Assembly: GCA_032718475.1 (NCBI GenBank)
Contig: JAUCBJ010002323.1
Location: forward strand, 1 to 45,076
Source of the DNA: Nemertoderma westbladi
Lineage: Eukaryota; Xenacoelomorpha; Nemertodermatida; Nemertodermatidae
DNA: 45,076 bases
Direction: 5' to 3'
Shown: in pieces, positions 38,283 through 45,076 of the stretch
Position numbering within the stretch: the stretch's first letter is position 1
Layout: every line of letters starts with the position of its first letter
The notes under the pieces: generated by a model
What the model was told of the DNA's origin: nothing
Databases searched by the model: none
What the model saw: only the letters and a program-made list of their open reading frames with translations
Program-made: the position numbers and the translations under genes

Positions 38283-40475
38283 GTTACAATGAAAGGACCT
38301 GCACCTGGCAGCAAGGGTACAGGGCATGACCCAGCAGATGAGCTGCAACAGCCAATGGTGGGTCATGTGCGCCAGAGTTGATATGGGTGATGGGCCTCAT
38401 ATCCGACTCCATTGCGACACCCACCCTGTGGAATGGCAAACCAGGGTGCGGTATTTGCCCCGCGAGCTGACTCGGCAAAAGAACACCCCCAACCCCCACT
38501 ATGGATTACATTAGCAATGCGGAGGTCCGGCCACTAGAGGCCAGTGGAATTACCGGACACAATCGGCCTCACAGGCGTCAGTTAACTCCTGACCGGCTGC
38601 CTGTCTCACCCCCTACTGGAGAAAGAGCAGCCAACAATTCTTTGAGTCCCTTTCCTGATGACCTTTCTGGCCCAAACCCTGGGTCACCAGGGAGGCCAGA
38701 TTGTGATGGGGAGAGGGATTCTGGAGTTGGAGGCTACTCTCATGTTCCACCCCGACCAACAAAGCCATTGGTGAATCTGAGGCAAGTCACTAGACTAGCC
38801 TCAGTAAACACCCTAACACTCGGGTCCCCAATGCGACAAGGTGAGCTGACTGCCTTGGCAGATAAGCTTTCTCTTACCGCAGTGGGTGTTCAAGAGCACC
38901 GAATGCAGACTGGACAGACTGATGAGGTTCTGATTAAGGACATGGGGGGCGGTTGGCGACTCGCCCTCGCGTCAGCAGATGATAGTGGCAATGGTGGAAT
39001 TGGTCTATTGATGAATCCAACTGCACATGCAGCATTGGACAAAATAGACCAAATCTCTAACCGCATCATCCGTTGGTGCCAGTTCCCAAGAAGGGCAACC
39101 TAACACTCTATGGTTCTTTTCGGGGAATCTCATTGATCTCGATTGCTGCAAAGCTATACAATAGGATTCTATTAAATCGCATCAGGGATCCCATTGAGAG
39201 ACTGCTCCGTGGAAATCAGAATGGGTTCCGTAAAGGTCGTGGGACCATGGAGCCCATTTTGGCACTTAGAAGGATAATTGAAGAATTATCAAAAAAGAAA
39301 GACAGGCATCTGGCTGTTATCTTTGTTGACTTCTTCAAGGCCTTTGATTCAGTCTCTCGCTCACGTATGTTCAGCATACTTTCATTATATGGGATTCCTG
39401 ATGAAATTATTGCAGCAATCAGATCAGTATACGATGGTTCGACAACATTTGTGTCTACTGTTGACGGTGACACAGAACCATTTGAAGTGTTATGGGGCGT
39501 CCTCCAAGGAGACACACTTGCACCATTCTTGTTCATTATTGTGGTTGACTATGTTCTACGCATGTCCTTAGATCATCATAATGATGATGGGGTGATGATA
39601 ACTCCACCTACTGGCTCCAGAAGTCGAGGAAATCCTGCCAAGTACCTAACTGATCTAGACTTTGCTGATGACTTAGGAGTACTCTCAGAATCATTAGAGG
39701 GAGCCCAACGGCTCCTCAGCTCATTAGAACATGCTGCTTCTAGTGTTGGCCTTTTTATTAACTCCAGAAAGACCAAAATTCTGACCGTTAACTTTGAAAG
39801 TCCTCAGCAAGTCTCTGATCGGATGAGCATAAGCTCAAAGGATGGTATGCTTGAGCATGTGGACGACTTCTGTTACCTGGGATCATGGATCCAGAAGTCA
39901 GGTGAGGACCTTCGAATACGTAAGGGAAAGGCATGGACAGCCTTGAATAGGCTTTCCAGGATTTGGAAATCACCGAGAATTAATCGGAAACTTAAGGTCC
40001 GATTATTTAGAGCAGCAGTAGTTCCAGTACTCCTCTACGGGAGTCCATGCTGGGCTCTAACTGCTGAGGACACCAAATCTCTGGATGGCACATTCACAAG
40101 AATGCTACGCCGGGTTCATTGTGTCAAGTACAATGCACACATCTCCAACCAGACACTATATAACATTGGAGGTGTCTCATTGGTTCCCCCAAGCTTGACA
40201 CTAGAACAAAATCGCCTCCGCTTTGCAGGATATTGCTTTCGCCGTGAGGACCAGCCAGTGCATAATCTTGTACTTTGGCAGCCTCATGGAGTGAATAAGC
40301 ATGGTGGACAGCCCATGACTTTCTTGAGACGCATCTTAAAGGACACTGGCCTTAAGATCTAGCAAATGTCATGGGTGATAGTGAGTTGTGGCGGTGCAAT
40401 TTTGTTGACAAGCCGGCACAGCATTCTTAAAAATGCAGCTGCAATGCAGCATGCCGATCCTAGTAATAGTACAAT
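38283..40475 (+). mobile_element. Non-LTR family B, longest copy, endonuclease deleted
   Basis: 5' leader from about 38283; a 200-codon frame at 38501-39103 codes the N-terminal region (MDYISNAEVRPLEASG) and the start of the APE domain (GVQEHRMQTG), stopping after SNRIIR. It then shifts into a 429-codon frame (39073-40362) with RT motifs FVDFFKAFDS, GVLQGDTLAPFLF and DLDFADDLGVLS and the C-terminal RLRFAGYCFRREDQPV. About 1 kb (rest of APE to RT start) is missing compared with the endonuclease part at 22360-23001. A small deletion near 40353 truncates the C-terminus. The 3' end is GCATGCCGATCC plus TAGTAATAGTA. RT residues look intact, but the element cannot be autonomous. Confidence 0.9.
39073..40362 (+). 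pseudogene. Reverse-transcriptase ORF of LINE B copy
   Basis: An uninterrupted 429-codon frame with RT domain motifs in order: VPVPKKGNLT, GNQNGFRKGRG, FVDFFKAFDS, LQGDTLAP, DFADD, KTKILTVN, then the thumb and C-terminal region with GHC-type R-x-R-F-A-G-Y-C (Tyr where the other copies have His). It lacks the upstream endonuclease, and its C-terminus ends early (LKI then stop). Confidence 0.85.
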
Positions 40476-40594
40476 GAAAGGGTAGTGTATATTAACCATG
40501 AACCATCACGGCCACAATGATTAAGTATACACACTAACTACTAATTTCGGTAGGAAAGTTACACCCATAGTGAATTGCAACCGGTATATTTATA

Positions 40595-40770
40595 ATTTAT
40601 TATTGGAGTTATGGGTGAATGAGTGATTTCTTATTATTATAACCTTTTGTTGGGCACATCTTTTGAAAGTCGGCAATGACGTCCAGGTGGGATAGAACTG
40701 GTGACCTCCGGGTTCGGTCTGTAAAAGTTATAATAATATGAAACCATTCATTCACCCATAACACCAATAA
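40595..40770 (-). mobile_element. tRNA-derived SINE copy 3 inside an inverted repeat
   Basis: On the minus strand: B-box-like GGTCACCAGTTCTATCCC (40689-40706), CTGGACGTCATTGCCGACTT, then the tail TATAATAATAAGAAATCACT and CATTCACCCATAAC. A second tail copy, opposite in orientation, lies at 40722-40768, so arms 40601-40647 and 40722-40768 can pair around a ~75-bp loop. The A-box side is replaced by the second tail. Confidence 0.6.
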
Positions 40771-41267
40771 TCAATTATATGGACGCTTAACATAGGAAGA
40801 TGCCTCGTAGTCTTCTTCACGTTGCAAATTATGCCTCAGAGGGTATTATCTCTAATTTGTATGAGATACCCCCCCTTAAGTCAATGCACCGGAACACTGT
40901 TCGGGGGTATACAATGCACAAGCTCCGGGATCCAGAGTTCTCTCCGGCTCACTTTGCAATATAAGAATTCTTTGGGAGGGATTGGTGCACCGCACAAAGC
41001 GGGTCCTTGGGTTGACTTATGAGACACTTCCAACGTTGTATAGTGTCTGATTGTAGACCATCTGTTTCACATTGTATTTATATTGTACTACAAGCTGTTT
41101 CACTTTCTTTTTCTATTGTATTACCAGCTGTTTACATTCCAATTTTTATTCTAGCATTCACTGTACTTGATTGAATTACGAAGTTATTCTAATAATATTA
41201 TGCAATTCGAGAAATCTAAATATTGCTTTTAATACTACTTTAACAAATTACCTGAAAATAAATAGTC
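40771..41267. other. Upstream region of the ACSF2-like gene
   Basis: 41015-41075 (TGAGACACTTCCAACGTTGT and TAGTGTCTGATTGTAGA) is a diverged minus-strand sliver of LINE family B. No TATA box or exon is certain. An in-frame TAA 9 nt before the ATG at 41268 limits the coding start; a 5'-UTR intron ending at AAATAG|TCATG is possible but unproven. Confidence 0.5.
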
Positions 41268-43058
41268 ATGATTATGATCAAAGGTTGTGTTAGATCAAAT
41301 ATCTCTTTGAGGATTCCTCAACAACAACATCACCACAGAATCCAACGTTGGAAACATGACAGTTACTGGAGACCACCAAAGGCGAATCTTATCGAGAGTT
41401 ATATACACTGTCCCTCAACGACGCCATTGCTGAATAAAACAATAGGACAAGTTGTCAATGAAACATGTAGAAAATATCCGGAGAAACTCGCTTACGTTCA
41501 TTGCGAGGATAACATTCGTTTAACCTTTGGACAATTCCTTGATAAGGTTGATAATCTAGCAGCTGGCCTGTTGGCACTTGGTCTACAGACAGGGGATCGT
41601 GTGGCTATGTTGGGGCCGTCATCGATAGACTGGTTGGTAGCGCAGTACGCCACAGCCAAAACTGGTCTAATATTTGTCAGTATAAATCCGGCGTACTTGA
41701 CGAGGGAGCTGGAATACTCCTTAGCTAAAGTCGGATGCAAAGCTTTGATATCCGAAGAAAGATTTAAAACCCAGGATTATTACGCGATAATCACTGAAAT
41801 ATGTCCTGAATTGGTTGGATCAAAACCAGGAGGGTTGTCTAGTAAACGACTACCGCAGTTGCGACATTTAATAATGACAGGAAATTCAAAATATAGCGGG
41901 GCTTGGAATTTGTATGAGGTTATGAATGCCGGTTCTTCACCTCAATTTAATGAATTGGAAGCACTAAACAAGACCTTACAAGCCGACCAACCGATTAACA
42001 TACAATATACCAGCGGTACCACTGGGCTTCCAAAGGGTGCAACATTGAGTCATTTTAATCTCGTTAATAACGCATATTTTATGGGGCGTCGATTGCAATA
42101 CGACTCTCATGATGACATCCTCTGTCTTCCGGTACCGATGTTCCATTGTTTCGGAATGGGTATTGGGTCAATCTGTTGCATGGTCCACGCAACACCAATG
42201 GTGATACCTAGTCGGGCTTTCAGTCCTCACAAGTGTCTCCAAGCGATACACGATGAGAGATGCACCTCGGTTTATGGGACACCCACTATGTTCATAGATT
42301 ACCTCAACCATCCAAAATTCAACGAGTTCGACTTAAAGAGTTTGAGGACCGGAGTTATAGGTGGGGCGCCTTGTCCTCAAGAGGTTGTTCACCAAGTTAT
42401 CCATCGAATGAATTGCGGTGGATTATCGGCTGGGTACGGGATGACAGAGACATCTCCGGTAATGATAACGCCGTTTAGAGAAGATTCTGATGATCTCCGC
42501 ATAAATACTGTGGGATTCCCAATAGATCACATTGAAGTCAAGGTAGTAGACAATGATGAGAAAGTTGTTGATGTGAATGTCCCGGGAGAGTTGTGTGTTC
42601 GTGGGCATTGCGTGATGCTGGGCTATTGGGGGGAAGATAAGACTTCCATGAAAGACATGCGTTCTTCCGGATGGTGGATTTCTGGTGATTTGGCAAGTAT
42701 GGACGAGGGGGGGTACATTCGAATAGTGGGCAGGAGTAAGGATGTTATTATAAGGGGCGGAGAAAATATATATCCAGTGGAAATAGAAGATTTCCTGTAT
42801 ACGAATGAAAAAGTCGAGGAAGTTCAGGTAATTGGTGTACCTTCAGAGAGACTAGGGGAAGAGGTTTGTGCGTGGGTTAAAGTAAAGGAAGGCGAGGAGC
42901 TTACAGAAGATGAGGTTCGGACGTACTGTAAGGGGTCCATTGCGCATTTCAAAGTACCCAAGTTTGTTATTCTTGTAGACAATTTCCCAACAACCGCTTC
43001 TGGAAAAATTAAAAAATATATTATGGTTAAGAAGACTGTAGAACTACTAGGCCTCTAA
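41268..43058 (+). CDS. ACSF2: Medium-chain acyl-CoA synthetase, ACSF2-like, mitochondrial, intronless
   Basis: 596 residues, close to vertebrate ACSF2 (about 615). It belongs to the ANL adenylate-forming family: fatty acid + ATP gives acyl-AMP, then acyl-CoA, at the mitochondrial matrix side. Visible motifs: AMP-binding YTSGTTGLPKG (247-257), PMFHCFGMG (290-298), YGMTE (390-394), the A8 hinge region GDLASMDEGGYIRIVGRSKD (473-492) and the C-terminal catalytic Lys in TASGK (Lys580). The first ~35 residues are rich in Arg, Lys and Gln with no acidic residue before Asp31, as expected for a mitochondrial presequence. The start is fixed by an in-frame TAA just upstream. The frame is intact in one exon, unlike the intron-rich neighbours, so a retrogene is plausible; no poly-A tract or target duplication remains visible. 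Confidence 0.93.
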   Translation: MIMIKGCVRSNISLRIPQQQHHHRIQRWKHDSYWRPPKANLIESYIHCPSTTPLLNKTIGQVVNETCRKYPEKLAYVHCEDNIRLTFGQFLDKVDNLAAGLLALGLQTGDRVAMLGPSSIDWLVAQYATAKTGLIFVSINPAYLTRELEYSLAKVGCKALISEERFKTQDYYAIITEICPELVGSKPGGLSSKRLPQLRHLIMTGNSKYSGAWNLYEVMNAGSSPQFNELEALNKTLQADQPINIQYTSGTTGLPKGATLSHFNLVNNAYFMGRRLQYDSHDDILCLPVPMFHCFGMGIGSICCMVHATPMVIPSRAFSPHKCLQAIHDERCTSVYGTPTMFIDYLNHPKFNEFDLKSLRTGVIGGAPCPQEVVHQVIHRMNCGGLSAGYGMTETSPVMITPFREDSDDLRINTVGFPIDHIEVKVVDNDEKVVDVNVPGELCVRGHCVMLGYWGEDKTSMKDMRSSGWWISGDLASMDEGGYIRIVGRSKDVIIRGGENIYPVEIEDFLYTNEKVEEVQVIGVPSERLGEEVCAWVKVKEGEELTEDEVRTYCKGSIAHFKVPKFVILVDNFPTTASGKIKKYIMVKKTVELLGL

Positions 43059-45076
43059 GGAGTGATTTTCCTTTATAAAAAGTAATATTTATTGCATGGT
43101 TTATAATGTTTAACATTATTTTCATGACTTTGCCTCCCACGGAATAGTGTTTTAATCGAATATATTATTTTATTCTTAAATATGATTTTTTCGTTGCTCT
43201 GAATCATGTATTGATTAATATTTAATGGAAAGAAATAGTGTTACAAATATTTTATTAATTTCCTATAGTTTCTTAATATTCTAGTATTTTTGCAACTTGT
43301 CTGCGTTATCGTAATTCGATCTATTTTACCGTACAACTCTTAATGCTACCTAACCAAGCATTTCTCAATTAACATTGTTTGTTCTTAGGTGTGATAGAGG
43401 TGTCTCTTTGGCTAGAAACGGACTGATTATTGAATTTCAATAGTTTCCAATTATTATATAACTATAACATTTTAGATTCCAACAGATATGCATTCTGGCA
43501 CATAATGAGTTTCCCATAATACCATTTGCAAGACATTGTAGCACCCAGAATATATACGACACTTAAACTACTCTCTGCAGTATAAATAAATGATAAACAT
43601 TATTGCCTGGAAATTACCTTTGTCCTATAATACTTTCAGTATATATTCTATGTAAATTCTTGGCACAATTATATATTGTGTCCTCAAACACTTGGTGCTT
43701 ATTGAGAAACGCACATAATCATGATAGGGCCATTATTGAATTCCCGGGTACCCTTATTTATTTTCTATTTAAGTTTCTTGGGTAGGGAATTTTGAATTTT
43801 TACGATCACAGAAGTTTGTTGTTTCAATCATAATTTTAATCATGGTGGTAAGTATAAAAAGTACATGTTGATATTAATGAAATTTACAGTCTGAGTAATA
43901 AGGTACCATCCTTAAATCCTGTTATATAATATTATATAATATATATTTATAGGTCGCTGTGACTATCACAATGTAGTACAACAATTTGACTCAAATATAA
44001 CATCTAAATATAATAATATTGAATCTCGAACGGTGTTGTGGGGCGAGCCACGAAAGTAAGCGAGCTTAGCATATGGGTACCACTAACTCAATCGGTGTGT
44101 CTGTTGTTCTGTCGTTCTGTCGTCCGGAAATAATGCAGACGCACTGATAAGACTGTAATAGCCCCTAAGGGCGCCTGCAATACAAATATAAATGTATATT
44201 TATTTATATTATTATTTTCTAGTATAAGATTTAAATAATTATACTTAAAAATTATACAGCTGTAATCCCCATACCCAATTCCATTATAGTTTTTAATTAG
44301 TTCAAGCGATTTGCTTTTTTTTAAGTTAATTTTAGCCCCGTCAGCCGTCACTTCCAGTTCCCTCATTCCTTGACGTGCTTGCTATTGACTATAGTTGGGA
44401 ACCAGTCCATTCAACTCACCACTACTTGACAACCGGTAATTATATCTATAGCATCTATAGGACGGAGACAGCAGTGGAAGGTGCCAGACCAATAAGTCAG
44501 CGTTGCTTATTGTTTATCTCGCTATATGATTGGCTAGAGTATTTATTCGTGATTCTTTAGAATAATTAGATCAATAATTTCATTAAGGTGATAAATTAAC
44601 ACGGTAGAGGACTATGGCTGTATCAATACTATCGGCATAAGGTGAGTTATAATATTTCTTACAAATGGGGTCGCCTCCACACGCCTAAAATATTTTACTT
44701 TTAAAATACAAATTTTCTGTTAATAATACCTGCCCTGCCTGTCATCAATCCTCTGTGCGCCTTTGGGTTGGAGTGCAGATTAAGAGGAGGGGGAAGAGGA
44801 ACTTTCCCATCTTTGATTTATTTGCGGTTTGGTTAAGCTAAATTTAGAGTAGCTCAATTTTAATTTGTATCTCATAACTGAGCCTCGTGCTGCGCGAAGG
44901 CCCCACGAACGTGTTGCTTTGTGTGTATTGGAGTTGGGTACTATATTTTATTACAAACATTCTAACTTCCTGGAACCCAAACTGTTAAGTAAGTATGTAC
45001 TTTAATGTGCAATTTAACAATTATTCCTTTAATATTAACATTCACTAAAACGTTTTATTCTAGAGATTATCATGTT
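43059..45076. other. Downstream region, no gene seen
   Basis: AT-rich, without a supported exon. At 44036-44072 TGTGGGGCGAGCCACGAAAG followed by TAAGCGAGCTTAG is a third copy of the hairpin motif found at 21758 and 35127. The minus frame 44088-44366 and other short frames lack recognisable content. ACTATGGCTGTATCAATAC with GTGAGT near 44641 could be a non-coding first exon of a gene beyond the window, but this is a guess. Confidence 0.45.

Noticed and set aside
44088-44366. 92-codon minus-strand frame
   Set aside because: AT-rich low-complexity translation, no conserved motif, no splice context.

Overview
This is an animal nuclear genome window, AT-rich with GT-AG introns, dense in non-LTR retrotransposon debris, a Penelope-like fragment, tRNA-derived SINEs and very long minisatellites. 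An anion-type Cys-loop receptor plus a mitochondrial ACSF2-type acyl-CoA synthetase points to an invertebrate bilaterian or a cnidarian. I cannot name the species.

Three host genes are supported. (1) Minus strand, 10311 to 686: a six-exon gene for a ~768-residue WD40 double-propeller-like protein. All exons join in frame at GT-AG sites, including a 123-nt exon at 5283-5405 that is easy to miss. (2) Plus strand, 11233 to 33635: a Cys-loop ligand-gated ion channel in 13 traced exons. It has a 13-residue Cys loop (C..FPFD..C), a Pro-Ala-Arg stretch before M2 (the anion-channel signature), M1-M4 and a long M3-M4 loop. The first exon(s) with start and signal peptide are not securely found. Genes 1 and 2 are divergently arranged over about 0.9 kb. 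(3) Plus strand, 41268-43058: an intronless, intact 596-aa ACSF2-like acyl-CoA synthetase, a candidate retrogene.

Repeats fill the rest. Array 1 (about 1.1-5.27 kb, 29-bp unit) fills the last intron of gene 1. Array 2 (17.96-19.1 kb, 41-bp unit) fills the start of the receptor intron that splits M2. Array 3 (25.0-29.8 kb, ~20-bp unit) lies in the next receptor intron and contains a nearly perfect ~2.1-kb tandem duplication at an offset of 2206 bp. Two families of APE-type non-LTR retrotransposons occur as several broken copies: A at 14.2-17.5, 19.2-19.7 and 30.6-31.1 kb; B at 22.3-24.1, 34.1-35.0 and 38.3-40.5 kb. A GIY-YIG fragment of a Penelope-like element, Helitron-like ends, SINEs and an unclassified GGAGCAGGTTACAG repeat family complete the picture.

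The most striking observation is that arrays 1 and 2, in two different genes on opposite strands, both start at a genuine 5' splice site and repeat a unit that spans the exon-intron junction. Each intron therefore carries tens to more than a hundred copies of its own donor site. This looks like a splice-donor-anchored minisatellite process and is the main candidate for something undescribed.
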